Source: Brevundimonas sp.
GTDB lineage: Bacteria; Pseudomonadota; Alphaproteobacteria; Caulobacterales; Caulobacteraceae
NCBI GenBank assembly: GCA_027531145.1
Contig: JAPZRF010000001.1
Coordinates: forward strand, 62,001 to 126,000
Direction: 5' to 3'
DNA: 64,000 bases
The notes under the pieces were generated by a model, which was not told where the DNA came from, did no database searches, and saw only the letters and a list, made by a program, of their open reading frames with translations. Positions 7,665 through 19,481 of this stretch are shown in pieces (positions within the stretch are counted from its first letter, which is position 1; the number at the start of each line of letters is the position of its first letter). The position numbers and the translations under genes are program-made.

Positions 7665-8053
7665 AGCCGGGCCGACCCGAGCGCCCCTGGCGGGTCGGTC
7701 TGGGGACCCGGGCCAGGCGCGAGGGCCGCACGGCCGAATGGGTCGCCGCCCTGTTCCTGATGAGCCGCGGCTACCGAGTCCTTGGGTTCCGGCTGAAGGC
7801 CGCGGGGGGGGAAATCGATCTTCTGGCCCGGCGCGGCCGGGTGCTGGCAGTGGTGGAGGTCAAGCGCCGCGCCACCCTCGACGCCGCGCTCGTGGCGCTG
7901 AAGCCGGCGCAGCAGGCGCGCCTGCTGGCGGCGGGCCGGGCGGTGGCCCGAGGCCGGCCGGGGCTGGCGGGATTGGCGCTCCGGCTCGACATGGTGGCCC
8001 TTGCCCCCGGCCGCTGGCCGCGTCACATCCGGGGCTTGCGCTCCCGCGACTGA
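7661..8053 (+). CDS. YraN/UPF0102 family nuclease-fold protein
   Basis: A 130-residue member of UPF0102, a restriction-endonuclease-like fold. Visible hallmarks are RREGRTAEWVAALFL, the catalytic-like GGEIDLLARR (E/D) at about residues 49-58, and VVEVKRR (E-x-K) at about 65-71. It is commonly found directly after rsmI, as here, with a 4-nt ATGA overlap. Cellular role is unsettled; DNA processing is proposed for the family. Product is full length. Confidence 0.9.
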   Translation: MKPGRPERPWRVGLGTRARREGRTAEWVAALFLMSRGYRVLGFRLKAAGGEIDLLARRGRVLAVVEVKRRATLDAALVALKPAQQARLLAAGRAVARGRPGLAGLALRLDMVALAPGRWPRHIRGLRSRD

Positions 8054-8137
8054 GCCGTCCGGCCGCTCGCGGCCCCTGCCCGCCCTTGCGCCCGCTCCCC
8101 TGCGTCTCCATTCATGCCGGAGCCGAAAGGGAGCGCC

Positions 8138-9088
8138 ATGCTGAAGGTCGCGGTCCAGATGGACCCCATCGAGACGGTCAACGTCGAGTCCGACACCACC
8201 TTCCTGCTGATGCTGGAGGCCCAGGCCCGCGGGCATCCGCTGTGGGTCCATGACGTGGCCACCCTGGCGCTGGAGGATGGCCGCCTGTTCTGCCGCGCCC
8301 GGCCGGTCGCGATCCGGCCGGTGCAGGGGGAGCATGTGACCTTCGGGCCGGAGACCCGGCTGGACCTCGGTGCCGACGTGGACGTGATCCTGATGCGTCA
8401 GGACCCGCCGTTCGACATGGCCTATGTCACCGCCACCTATCTGCTGGAGACGGTTCATCCGCGCACCCTGGTGGTCAACGATCCAGCCGAGGTGCGTTCG
8501 GCCCCGGAGAAGCTTTTCGCGACCCGCTTCGCCGGGCTGCAGCCGCCGACCCTGATCTCGTCGGACCCTGTCGCCCTGGCCGACTTCCACGTCCGCCAAG
8601 GCGACGTGGTGCTGAAGCCCCTGCACGGGGCGGCGGGCTCCGGCGTGGTGCGACTCAAGGCCGGCGACCCCAACCTCGGAGCCCTGATCGAGATCCATGC
8701 GGCCGCCTCGCGCGACCCGCTGGTGATCCAGAAGTTCCTGCCGGCGGTGGCGGCCGGCGACAAGCGCATCATCCTTGTCGAGGGCGAGCCGGTCGGGGCC
8801 ATCAACCGGGTGCCGGCGAAAGGCGCGGTGCGCTCCAACCTGCGCGTCGGCGGCGTGGCCGAGCCGGTCGAGCTGACCGACCGCGATCTGGAGATCTGCG
8901 CCGCCATCGGGCCGGAGTTGCGCCGCCGCGGCCTGCTGTTCGTCGGCATCGATGTGATCGGCGACTGGCTCACCGAGATCAATGTCACCAGCCCCACCGG
9001 TGCCCAGCAGCTCAAGCGCTTCAGCGGCGTCGACGCCGCCGCCGCCCTGTGGGACGCCATCGAGCGGAAGCGCGCCGCACCGGCATAA
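8138..9088 (+). CDS. gshB: Glutathione synthase
   Basis: Joins gamma-glutamylcysteine and glycine with ATP in the second step of glutathione synthesis. The chosen start, [12 protein letters not shown], follows AAAGGGAG and gives 316 residues, the classic GshB length; an earlier in-frame ATG at 8114 is less well placed. ATP-grasp features are present: [16 protein letters not shown] near residues 89-104, a glycine-rich loop HGAAGSGV, and the metal/substrate region [13 protein letters not shown] near the end. It follows yraN by about 85 nt on the same strand. Confidence 0.95.
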   Translation: MLKVAVQMDPIETVNVESDTTFLLMLEAQARGHPLWVHDVATLALEDGRLFCRARPVAIRPVQGEHVTFGPETRLDLGADVDVILMRQDPPFDMAYVTATYLLETVHPRTLVVNDPAEVRSAPEKLFATRFAGLQPPTLISSDPVALADFHVRQGDVVLKPLHGAAGSGVVRLKAGDPNLGALIEIHAAASRDPLVIQKFLPAVAAGDKRIILVEGEPVGAINRVPAKGAVRSNLRVGGVAEPVELTDRDLEICAAIGPELRRRGLLFVGIDVIGDWLTEINVTSPTGAQQLKRFSGVDAAAALWDAIERKRAAPA

Positions 9089-9148
9089 CGGCGCTTGCCA
9101 GGAACTTGTGTTCGTGTTCTGTTCCGTTTCGCGGGAACGGAGGGCGTC

Positions 9149-10747
9149 ATGCTGGCCAGCATCGCGACGGTGGCGTTCGAGGGGGTCGAGGCGCGCCGCG
9201 TCGAGGTGCAGGTGCAGCAGATCGGCAGCGGCGGCGAGGGCCAGTTCGGCATCGTCGGCCTGCCCGACAAGGCCGTGGCCGAGAGCCGCGAGCGGGTGCG
9301 CGGAGCCTTCGCCGGGATCGGCCTGTCCCTGCCGCCGCGGCGCATCATCGCCAATCTGCAGCCGGCCGACCTGCCCAAGGAGGGCAGCCATTTCGACCTG
9401 CCGATCGCCCTCGCCCTGCTGGCCTCCATGGGGGTGATCGGCCCGGACGCGCTGGACGGCTGGGCGGCGATCGGTGAGCTGGGCCTCGACGGGCGAATCG
9501 CACCGGTCGGCGGCAGCCTGCCGGCGGCGGTGGCGGCCGGGTCGCTGGGGTTGGGGCTGATCTGCCCCGAGGCCAACGGGGCCGAGGCGGCCTGGGCCGG
9601 GGAGGTGCGGCTGCTGGCACCGCGCTCCCTGATCGGGCTGATCAATCACTTCAAGGGGCTGCAGGTGCTGGCCCCGCCCGCGCCCGGGCCGATGCGCGAC
9701 ACCGGCGGCGGACCCGACCTGCGCGAGGTCAAGGGCCAGGAGGGTGCCAAACGGGCCCTGGAGATCGCCGCCGCCGGTGGCCACAATCTGCTGTTTCTGG
9801 GCCCGCCGGGGTCCGGCAAGTCGATGCTGGCCCAGCGGCTGCCCGGCCTCCTGCCACCCCTGACCCCGGCCGAGCTGCTGGAGACCTCCATGGTCTGGTC
9901 CGTGGCCGGGCTGATCGAGCGCGGAGCCTTGACCCGCGACCGGCCATTCCGCGCCCCGCACCACTCGGCCTCGATGGCGGCCCTGACCGGCGGCGGCCAC
10001 CGGGCCCGGCCGGGCGAGGCCTCGCTGGCTCACAACGGCGTGCTGTTCCTCGACGAGCTGCCCGAATACGCGCCCCAGGCCCTTGACTCCCTGCGCCAGC
10101 CGCTGGAGACCGGCGAGGTGGTGGTGGCGCGCGCCAACGCCCACGTCCGATATCCGGCGCGGTTCCAGCTGGTGGCGGCCATGAACCCGTGCCGCTGCGG
10201 CCTCGGCGGAGCCGGGCGCGGGGCCTGCGGCAAGGCCCCCCGTTGTCAGCGCGACTACCAGAACCGCATCTCCGGCCCGCTGTTCGACCGTATCGACCTG
10301 ACCGTCGAGACGCCGCCGGTCACGCCCGCCGACATGGCCCTGCCGCCCCCGGCCGAGGGCACCGCCGAGGCCGCCGCGCGGGTGGCGGCGGCGCGGGCCA
10401 TGCAGGTCGAGCGTGGGCGGGCCTTCAACCTGTCCGAGCCGGACAGCCTCAACGCCCGCCTCACCGGGGAGGCGCAGGAGACCCTGACCGCGCCGGACGC
10501 CGCCGGCCGTGCCCTGCTGATGCGCGCCGGGGAGGCCGGGGCCCTGACCGCGCGCGGCTGGGTCCGCACCCTGCGGCTCGCGCGCACGATCGCCGACCTC
10601 GACGGGGCCGACGGGGTGCTGCGCCGGCACATTGCCGAGGCCCTGATCTATCGCCGCGCCGGGTTGATGGCGTCGGAAGGAAACGTCGCTCCCGCCCCGT
10701 CCGGCAGGGTCCCCGACGGCCTGCCGGACCGGCCCGCTGCCGTTTGA
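9149..10747 (+). CDS. comM: YifB/ComM family Mg-chelatase-like AAA+ ATPase
   Basis: A 532-residue AAA+ protein. In naturally competent bacteria ComM acts as a hexameric branch-migration helicase aiding recombination; elsewhere the role is less clear. The chosen ATG at 9149 follows GGAGGG and gives the family start MLASIATVAFEGVEA. Then come an N-terminal Lon-like domain (about residues 1-170), Walker A GPPGSGKSMLAQ at about residue 220, Walker B VLFLDELPEY, the Cys block MNPCRCGLGG, and a C-terminal lid with ARGWVRTLRLARTIADLDG. No frameshift. Confidence 0.92.
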   Translation: MLASIATVAFEGVEARRVEVQVQQIGSGGEGQFGIVGLPDKAVAESRERVRGAFAGIGLSLPPRRIIANLQPADLPKEGSHFDLPIALALLASMGVIGPDALDGWAAIGELGLDGRIAPVGGSLPAAVAAGSLGLGLICPEANGAEAAWAGEVRLLAPRSLIGLINHFKGLQVLAPPAPGPMRDTGGGPDLREVKGQEGAKRALEIAAAGGHNLLFLGPPGSGKSMLAQRLPGLLPPLTPAELLETSMVWSVAGLIERGALTRDRPFRAPHHSASMAALTGGGHRARPGEASLAHNGVLFLDELPEYAPQALDSLRQPLETGEVVVARANAHVRYPARFQLVAAMNPCRCGLGGAGRGACGKAPRCQRDYQNRISGPLFDRIDLTVETPPVTPADMALPPPAEGTAEAAARVAAARAMQVERGRAFNLSEPDSLNARLTGEAQETLTAPDAAGRALLMRAGEAGALTARGWVRTLRLARTIADLDGADGVLRRHIAEALIYRRAGLMASEGNVAPAPSGRVPDGLPDRPAAV

Positions 10748-10799
10748 GCCGGCCTTAACGCTTTGCCGCTAAGTCCCGAGGGCAGGTCGGAGGGGGCGT

Positions 10800-12350
10800 A
10801 TGACGCGGGGACGGACGGCAGGGACCATGGAGCAACCTACGGCGGGGACCACGGGCGACGGCCCGGACCAGTTCCTGCGGCTGATGTCGCACGAGATGCG
10901 GACCCCCCTGAACGGCGTCATCGGCATGCTGGGCCTGCTGGCCCTTACGCGCCTCGACGGGGCGCAGCGCGCCTATCTGGACGCGGCCCGCGGTTCGGCC
11001 GAGCATCTGCTGGGCCTGGTCAACGACCTGCTCGACTACGCCCGGCTCGACGTGGGCCGGCTGGAGTTCGACCTGGGCCACGTCGAGGTCCCCGCCCTGG
11101 TGCAGGGGGTGGCCGAGCTACTGGCCCCGCGCGCCCACGAGAAGGGCCTTGAGATCGTCTGGACCGTAGCCCGCGACGTGCCGCCCATCCTCGCCGATGA
11201 GGGCCGGCTGCGGCAGGTGCTGTTCAATCTGGCGGGCAATGCGGTCAAGTTCACCACGCACGGCGGCGTGAGCCTGCATGTGGAGCGCGCCGGCGGAACG
11301 GCTGAGCAACCGCAGCTGGCCTTCTTCATCGACGACACCGGCCCCGGCGTGCCGGTCGAGGCGCGCGCCCGAATCTTCGAGGAGTTCGGTCACGTCCAGA
11401 GCGGTGACGCCGTGCGCCAGGACGGTGCCGGACTCGGCCTCGCCGTGGTGCGCCGCCTCGCCCTGGCCATGAACGGCGAGGTCGCCGTCGAAGCCCGGCC
11501 GACGCAGCGCGGGGTGCCGGCCGGCGGCGCGCGCTTCCGCTTCACGGCCGCCTTCGCCGCCGCCCCGGACGCCGGCAAGCGGCCGAAGCCCCTGTCGGGC
11601 GTGACCGTCGCGGTCGAGGCCGAGGACGCCTTCGTGCGCAGCGCCGCCGAGGTCATGGTCCGCGGCGAGGGTGCCTGCACCGGCCCCGAGGCCGAGGTGC
11701 GGCTGGTCGATCATGCGGGCGGCGACCTGCGCCCGCGCGCCGGTGCGACGCCGAGCCTGATCCTGCTGCGGCCCCAGGACCGCGACCTGATCACCCGCTA
11801 CCGGGCGCTGGGCTATCACGGCTATCTTATCAAGCCGCTGCGGCCGCAGTCCCTGGTCGAGCGGGTGCTGGCCGCCCGCGGCGCGATGTCGGGCCGGATG
11901 CGCCGCGGCCAGCCCCCCCCGCCGCCGGTCGAGGACGATCGCGTCGCCCCGGTTCGCTTCAGCGGCCTGCGCGTGCTGCTGGCCGAGGACAATCCGGTCG
12001 GTGCTCTGCTGGCCATGTCCCTGCTTCGCCGCGAGGGCTGTTTGGTCGAGACCGCCGGCACCGGCGACGAGGTGCTCTCGGCCCTCACCCAGGACCGCTT
12101 CGACCTTGTGCTGATGGATATGCGCATGCCCGGCATGGACGGCGTGGCCGCGGCCCGGGCACTACGGGCGCGCGGCGACCGCACACCGATCGTGGCCCTG
12201 ACCGCCAACGCCTTCGCCGAGGACCGCAAGGCCTGCCTCGAGGCCGGCATGGACGACCATCTGGCCAAGCCGCTGGACGTCGACGCCCTGCGCGCCGCCC
12301 TCACCCGCTGGACGAGCGGCGAAGACCGCGCCAAGGTCACCGTGGGATAG
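10800..12350 (+). CDS. shkA: ShkA-like hybrid histidine kinase with c-di-GMP-type pseudoreceiver
   Basis: A 516-residue soluble hybrid kinase without an N-terminal sensor. Order: HisKA with H31 in SHEMRTPLNG, HATPase with N147 (NLAGNAVKF) and GAGLGLAV at about 209-216, a degenerate receiver at about 266-360, and a true receiver at about 390-500 with D440 (LVLMDMRMP) and K490. The degenerate receiver has GYLIKPLRPQS at 341-351, and the linker holds DDR at 379-381. From memory, Caulobacter ShkA uses Y338, P342 and R344 of its REC1 to bind c-di-GMP and a linker DDR motif for autoinhibition; spacing here matches. The start follows GGAGGGGGC. ShkA feeds the TacA stalk pathway; TacA is not in this window. 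Confidence 0.75.
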   Translation: MTRGRTAGTMEQPTAGTTGDGPDQFLRLMSHEMRTPLNGVIGMLGLLALTRLDGAQRAYLDAARGSAEHLLGLVNDLLDYARLDVGRLEFDLGHVEVPALVQGVAELLAPRAHEKGLEIVWTVARDVPPILADEGRLRQVLFNLAGNAVKFTTHGGVSLHVERAGGTAEQPQLAFFIDDTGPGVPVEARARIFEEFGHVQSGDAVRQDGAGLGLAVVRRLALAMNGEVAVEARPTQRGVPAGGARFRFTAAFAAAPDAGKRPKPLSGVTVAVEAEDAFVRSAAEVMVRGEGACTGPEAEVRLVDHAGGDLRPRAGATPSLILLRPQDRDLITRYRALGYHGYLIKPLRPQSLVERVLAARGAMSGRMRRGQPPPPPVEDDRVAPVRFSGLRVLLAEDNPVGALLAMSLLRREGCLVETAGTGDEVLSALTQDRFDLVLMDMRMPGMDGVAAARALRARGDRTPIVALTANAFAEDRKACLEAGMDDHLAKPLDVDALRAALTRWTSGEDRAKVTVG

Positions 12351-12384
12351 GCGCCGGGGGGCGTCACGCGAGGGACGCCAGCCG

Positions 12385-14097
12385 ATGACTGAAGACGCCA
12401 GGCGACTGACGACGTGGGAATTCGTCAAGTCGCTGCGCGACCGGCGCGTCGCCGTCATGCTGCTGCTGGGCGCAGCGGCGGGCCTGCCGTTCTTCCTGAT
12501 CTTCGACACCCTGTCAGCGTGGCTGCGCGAGTCCGAACTCTCGCTCAGCACGATCAGCGTCTTCGCCCTCGCCACCCTGTCCTACGCCCTCAAGTTCGTC
12601 TGGGCTCCGGTTGTTGATCGGCTGAAGCTGCCGGGGCTGTACCGGCTGCTGGGTCAGCGCCGGTCGTGGATGCTGCTGATGCAGACGCTGGTCATGCTGG
12701 GCCTCTGGGCCATCGCAGGATCGGACCCCGCGCTGAACCTCGGCCAGGTCGCCCTGCTGGCCGTGCTGGTCGGCTTCTGTGGCGCGACCCAGGACATCGC
12801 CATCGACGCCTGGCGCATCGAGGTGGTCGACGAGACCTTCTACGGCACCATGGCCGCCGCCTATCAGTGGGGCTACCGCATCGCCATGATCGTGGCCGGG
12901 GCCCTGCCGCTGGTGCTGGCCGACGCCTATGGCTGGAACCTGTCCTATGCGGTCATGGCGGGCTGTATGGTGATCGCCCTCGGGGCCACCGTGCTGGCCC
13001 CGCGCGAGGGCTACAATCGTCCGGCGATGCGCTTCGCCGAGGGCATGATCGCCCGGCCGGCGCTGGAAGTCGTGGAGTGGACCGGGCGCGGCCTGCTGAT
13101 CCTCGGCGGGGCCCTGCTGGCCGGCTCGGGCCTCGCCGCCAACGCCACCTTCCTCAACCTGCTGGCCGGGGCCTTCGGTCAGACAGCGCCCCAGGCCGAG
13201 GCCTTCAAGGCGGTCTGGGAAGCGCGGGAGACCGGCATCTTCCTGCAGTTCCCCGCAGTGCTGACGGGCCTCGGCCTGATCGCCCTCGCCTGCGTGCCCC
13301 TGCCCGGGGCCCCGACCCGGCCGGGGGCCTATCTGCGCCAGGCCTATGGCGCGCCGCTGGGCGACTTCTTCCGCCGCTTCGGCGGGCGGTTCGGCCTGCT
13401 GATCCTCGCCCTGATCTGCGTCTACCGGCTGTCGGACTTCGTTCTGAACATCATGAACCCGTTCTACCAGGACCTCGGGTTCACCCTGACCCAGATCGCC
13501 GAGGTGCGGAAAGTCTATGGCGTGGTCGCCTCCATGGCCGGGATCGCCGCCGGGGCCTGGATGGTCAGCCGTCTGGGCATCGTCCGCACCATGGTGGTGG
13601 GCGTGTTCGCCAGCCCGGTGTCGAACCTGGTGTTCATCTGGCTGGCGACCCAGGGGGCCAGCATGCCGGCGCTCTACGCCGCCATCACCATCGACAACTT
13701 CGCCACCGGCGTCGCCGGCACGGCGCTGATCGTCTACATGTCCAGCCTGACGGCCTCGGGTTTCACCGCCACCCAGTACGCCCTGTTCAGCTCGCTCTAC
13801 GCCATCATCGGCAAGATCTTCGCCTCGCAGTCGGGTCGCATCGTCGAGGGCTCGGCGCGGCTGGCCGAGGCGGGCGGCGTCACCGCCGTGTTCCGGCCGA
13901 TGTTCACGGGCCTGCCCGAAGGGGCCCTGGCCAAGGGCGCCGAGATCGCCGGGGTCACCCCGGTATCGCTGGGCGCCGGCTACGCCGCCTTCTTCGCCTA
14001 TTCCGTGGTGATCGGAGCCGTGGCGGTCGCGCTGGCCTTCATGGTGGCGCGCCGCCAGACGGCGGAGACGAAAGCCCGGGCCGGGACCACCCCCTGA
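12385..14097 (+). CDS. ampG: AmpG-family muropeptide MFS transporter
   Basis: A 570-residue inner-membrane transporter of the major facilitator superfamily. It matches AmpG, which imports anhydromuropeptides for cell-wall recycling: FVKSLRDRRVAVMLLLG then LPFFLIFDTLSAWLRE near the start, LKFVWAPVVDRLKLP, GATQDIAIDAWRIE at about residues 132-145 and AAAYQWGYRIA at about 155-165. At least twelve hydrophobic segments are visible; it is longer than E. coli AmpG (about 490), with extra sequence around residues 215-310. It starts 34 nt after the kinase gene and ends 4 nt from the convergent maeB stop. Confidence 0.88.
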   Translation: MTEDARRLTTWEFVKSLRDRRVAVMLLLGAAAGLPFFLIFDTLSAWLRESELSLSTISVFALATLSYALKFVWAPVVDRLKLPGLYRLLGQRRSWMLLMQTLVMLGLWAIAGSDPALNLGQVALLAVLVGFCGATQDIAIDAWRIEVVDETFYGTMAAAYQWGYRIAMIVAGALPLVLADAYGWNLSYAVMAGCMVIALGATVLAPREGYNRPAMRFAEGMIARPALEVVEWTGRGLLILGGALLAGSGLAANATFLNLLAGAFGQTAPQAEAFKAVWEARETGIFLQFPAVLTGLGLIALACVPLPGAPTRPGAYLRQAYGAPLGDFFRRFGGRFGLLILALICVYRLSDFVLNIMNPFYQDLGFTLTQIAEVRKVYGVVASMAGIAAGAWMVSRLGIVRTMVVGVFASPVSNLVFIWLATQGASMPALYAAITIDNFATGVAGTALIVYMSSLTASGFTATQYALFSSLYAIIGKIFASQSGRIVEGSARLAEAGGVTAVFRPMFTGLPEGALAKGAEIAGVTPVSLGAGYAAFFAYSVVIGAVAVALAFMVARRQTAETKARAGTTP

Positions 14098-14101
14098 CGC
14101 C

Positions 14102-16480
<2,379 letters not shown>

Positions 16481-16489
16481 GATGGCTGA

Positions 16490-17752
16490 CTAGTGCGGCG
16501 TCCCTTGAGGAACCGCAAGCCGGTTCGCGCCGGCCGCGACCGCGTGGGCCCTGCGGCCATCGTGGCCGGTCAGGAGGAGGTCCACCAGTGTCCCCGGGGT
16601 CCCCGTCCAGTGGATCTCGGTATGGTCCGCGGCGCGGGCCCGGCCGCCGTGCTCGACCAGGGCGGTGACGGTGCGGCCGGTCTGGCGCTCCAGATGGCGG
16701 GCCCGGGCCTGGGTCCCGGCGGCGCGCAGGGCGGCGGCGCGGGCCTGGATCACCTCGCCGCGGACCTGCGGCATGCGCGCCGCCGGCGTGCCCGGGCGCA
16801 GGCTGAAGGGGAAAGCGTGGACGGCGGCCAGGTCCAGCGCCTCGACATGGTCGAGCAGGGTGGCGAAAGCGGCGTCGCTCTCGGTCGGGAAACCGACGAT
16901 GAGGTCGGCCCCGAACGCCACGTCCGACCGTAACGCCCGCACCTGCGCCACCAGCGCCTCGGCGTCGGCACGACGGTGGCGACGCTTCATCCGCTTCAGG
17001 ATCAGGTCGTCGCCGTGCTGCAGCGACAGGTGCAGCCAGGGCATCAGGCGCGGCTCGTCGGCGAAGGCGGCCAGCAGCTCCGGGTCGATCTCGGCCGCGT
17101 CGATCGAGGACAGGCGCAGGCGCGGCAGGTCAGGCGTGCCCTTTAGGATGCGGCGCACCAGCCGGCCCAGCGGCGGGGTCCCGGGCAGGTCCTGGCCCCA
17201 GCTGGTCAGATCGACGCCGGTCAGCACCACCTCCTGCACCCCGGCTGCGACGAGACCCTGAACCTGGCGCACCACCTCGCCGGCCGGGACGGAGCGGCTG
17301 GCACCGCGGCCGTAGGGGATGACACAGAAGGTGCAGCGGTGGTCGCAGCCGGTCTGCACCGCCAGATGGGCGCGCACCCGGTCGCCGAGCGGCCGGGCAG
17401 CGACCGGGGCCGGGGCCGCCGCGAAAACATCCGGAACGGCCCGGGCCGGGCCGGCATAGGCCGCAGCCTGCCCCTTCTCGCCATTGCCGACGACGCGCAC
17501 CACGCCCGGCAGGTCGCGGAAGGCGTCCGGGTCGATCTGGGCGGCGCAGCCCGACACGACGATCGGTCGGTCGGGCCGGTTGCGCGCCGCGCGGCGTATG
17601 GCCTGACGGGCCTGGCGCACCGCCTCGCCCGTCACGGCGCAGGTATTGACCAGCACAGCGTCGGTCAGGCCGGCGGCCCCGGCGGCGTCGCGCATCGCCT
17701 CGCTCTCAAGGGCATTGAGGCGGCAGCCGAAGGTGACGACCTCCAGGCTCAC
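16490..17752 (-). CDS. mtaB: tRNA t6A37 methylthiotransferase MtaB
   Basis: A radical-SAM methylthiotransferase that converts t6A37 to ms2t6A37 in ANN-decoding tRNAs. The GTG start overlaps the dapF stop as GTGA and gives 420 residues opening VSLEVVTFGCRLNALES. The UPF0004 domain supplies the first cluster cysteines (FGCRLN, NTCAVT, SGCAA); the radical-SAM cluster is TGCDHRCTFCVIPYGRG at about residues 145-161; a TRAM-like end closes the protein. It is the middle gene of dapF-mtaB-maeB. Frame and motifs are intact. Confidence 0.93.
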   Translation of the reverse strand: MSLEVVTFGCRLNALESEAMRDAAGAAGLTDAVLVNTCAVTGEAVRQARQAIRRAARNRPDRPIVVSGCAAQIDPDAFRDLPGVVRVVGNGEKGQAAAYAGPARAVPDVFAAAPAPVAARPLGDRVRAHLAVQTGCDHRCTFCVIPYGRGASRSVPAGEVVRQVQGLVAAGVQEVVLTGVDLTSWGQDLPGTPPLGRLVRRILKGTPDLPRLRLSSIDAAEIDPELLAAFADEPRLMPWLHLSLQHGDDLILKRMKRRHRRADAEALVAQVRALRSDVAFGADLIVGFPTESDAAFATLLDHVEALDLAAVHAFPFSLRPGTPAARMPQVRGEVIQARAAALRAAGTQARARHLERQTGRTVTALVEHGGRARAADHTEIHWTGTPGTLVDLLLTGHDGRRAHAVAAGANRLAVPQGTPH

Positions 17753-18594
17753 CCCGGCAGCACCCCGGTCCCCTCGACGGCCACGGCGCCGGTCATGTGC
17801 ACATGGTCGGTGGCGGCGTCCCAGACGATCTCCAGCTCGCCGCCGTCCAGCACCAGCGTGGCTTCCCGCCCGGTCAGACCGCGGCGATGCGCGGCCACCA
17901 GCGCGGCGCAGGCGCCGGTGCCGCAGGCCTTGGTCAGGCCCGCGCCCCGCTCCCACACCCGCAGGCGGATGCGGTCCGGGGCCAGCACATTGGCGAAGCC
18001 GACATTGACCCCCTGGGGGAACAGCGGGTGGTGCTCGATCAGCGACCCGGTGCCGCGCACGAAGGCGTCGTCCTGCCGGCCGGTGAAGAAGACCACATGC
18101 GGATTGCCCATCGAGACAGCCCCCGGGGTGTGCACCAGCGGGGCGTCGATCGGCCCGACCTGCAGTTCGATGCCGCGCGTGTCCATCTCCTCGGCCAGGG
18201 GGATCTCGTCCCAGCGCAGGCGCGGCGGGCCCATATCGACCGTGACCCGATGGTCCCCGGCGCGGGTGGCGGCCAGCGGCCCGGCCCTGGTGCGGAAGCG
18301 CGCCGCGTCGAGGCCGGCCGCCTCCATCATCAGCCAGGCCACGGCGCGCGAGCCATTGCCGCAGGCCGAGACCTCGCCGCCGTCCTGGTTCCAGAACCGC
18401 ACCCACGGCCCCTCGGGGCTCTCGGACAGGACCACCAGCTGATCGAACCCCAGCCCGGCCTGCCGGTCGCCCCAGGCGCGCACCTGCACCTCCGTCGGAC
18501 TCCAGTCCAGCGGCGCGCGCACCACGGCAAAGTCATTGCCGAGGCCGTTCATCTTCACACAGGCGAGGCCGGCGGCCGAGGCAGAAGCGGTCAT
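17749..18594 (-). CDS. dapF: Diaminopimelate epimerase
   Basis: Interconverts LL- and meso-diaminopimelate for lysine and peptidoglycan. The 281-residue product has the family start CVKMNGLGNDFAVV at about residues 12-25 and both catalytic cysteines, in ACGNGSRAVAW (about residue 77) and KACGTGACAAL (about residue 222), with SMGNPHVVFF between. Start MTASASAAGL is assumed; the short Ala/Ser lead could be trimmed. It is the first gene of the dapF-mtaB-maeB run and is divergent from the channel gene at 18653. Confidence 0.95.
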   Translation of the reverse strand: MTASASAAGLACVKMNGLGNDFAVVRAPLDWSPTEVQVRAWGDRQAGLGFDQLVVLSESPEGPWVRFWNQDGGEVSACGNGSRAVAWLMMEAAGLDAARFRTRAGPLAATRAGDHRVTVDMGPPRLRWDEIPLAEEMDTRGIELQVGPIDAPLVHTPGAVSMGNPHVVFFTGRQDDAFVRGTGSLIEHHPLFPQGVNVGFANVLAPDRIRLRVWERGAGLTKACGTGACAALVAAHRRGLTGREATLVLDGGELEIVWDAATDHVHMTGAVAVEGTGVLPG

Positions 18595-18652
18595 CTTGCT
18601 GCATATAGCCCGTCCGCTTGGCCCGCGGCAGGGTGTGGCCTATGGCTGGCGC

Positions 18653-19474
18653 ATGGCTGACGGCCCGACGCGATCCTCCCCGCCTGACAGGGTGTCCCTG
18701 CTGACCCGCTGGCGGCTGCGCGCCCGCCTGCGGGCCCTCTATCACGGCACCTCGCCGACAGCCGTGCGGTTCCGCATCACCGTGCTGGCGGTTGACCTGC
18801 TGATCGTCGCCTTCTTCATCGCCGCCCCGTTCCTGAAGAGCGGCGGCTGGGTCTACTACCTGGTCGACTACGCCATCGCCGCGGTGCTGGCGGCGGACAT
18901 GGCGGCCCGGGCCCTGGCCCACACCAACCTGCGCGACTGGCTGAAGAAGCCGATCGTCTGGGTCGACCTGTTCATCCTCGCCACCCTGCTGTTCCCCGCC
19001 TGGCTCTACAATCTCGGCTTCCTGCGGGTGCTGCGGCTGTGGACCCTGGCCAACAGCGAGTTCTTCTGGAAGACCGTCGGCCATCGCTATGACGACACCC
19101 GCGTCGAGGAGGTGACGCGCTCGGCCGTCGCCCTGGTGGTCTTCGTCTTCATCGCCACGGGCTTTGTCTACACCAGCTTCATCGGCCGCCACGACGGCAT
19201 CCAGGGCTATGTCGACGCCCTGTACTTCACCATCACCAGCCTGACGACGACGGGCTTCGGCGACATCACCCTGCCCGGCCTGTGGGGCCGCACCCTGTCG
19301 ATCCTGATCATGCTGGGCGGCGTCGGGCTGTTCTTCAACCTGATCCAGAGCCTGATCCGGCCGCACAAGGTGTTCCACCCCTGCCCCACCTGCGGCCTGC
19401 GCCGGCATGACCTCGACGCGGTGCACTGCAAGGCCTGCGGCGAGGTGCTGTGCATCCCCGACGACGGGCTCTGA
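18653..19474 (+). CDS. Potassium-channel-like membrane protein with C-terminal zinc ribbon
   Basis: A 273-residue protein of the voltage-gated-like ion channel type. Hydrophobic segments fall at about residues 42-62, 66-86, 100-127 and 155-177, then a pore loop and final helix at about 185-230. The filter reads TTTGFGD rather than the usual T(V/I)GYGD. The C-terminal 30 residues hold two CxxC pairs (CPTC and CKAC) 15 residues apart, a rubredoxin/zinc-ribbon pattern, ending CIPDDGL. The start at 18653 avoids a long non-membrane leader in frame. Monocistronic, divergent from dapF. Potassium selectivity is inferred. Confidence 0.8.
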   Translation: MADGPTRSSPPDRVSLLTRWRLRARLRALYHGTSPTAVRFRITVLAVDLLIVAFFIAAPFLKSGGWVYYLVDYAIAAVLAADMAARALAHTNLRDWLKKPIVWVDLFILATLLFPAWLYNLGFLRVLRLWTLANSEFFWKTVGHRYDDTRVEEVTRSAVALVVFVFIATGFVYTSFIGRHDGIQGYVDALYFTITSLTTTGFGDITLPGLWGRTLSILIMLGGVGLFFNLIQSLIRPHKVFHPCPTCGLRRHDLDAVHCKACGEVLCIPDDGL

Positions 19475-19481
19475 GCGGGTG

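Noticed and set aside
7631-10630. A 999-codon open frame on the minus strand opposite yraN, gshB and comM
   Set aside because: It runs antisense through three well-supported genes, and its translation is Gly/Arg/Gln/His-rich without domains.
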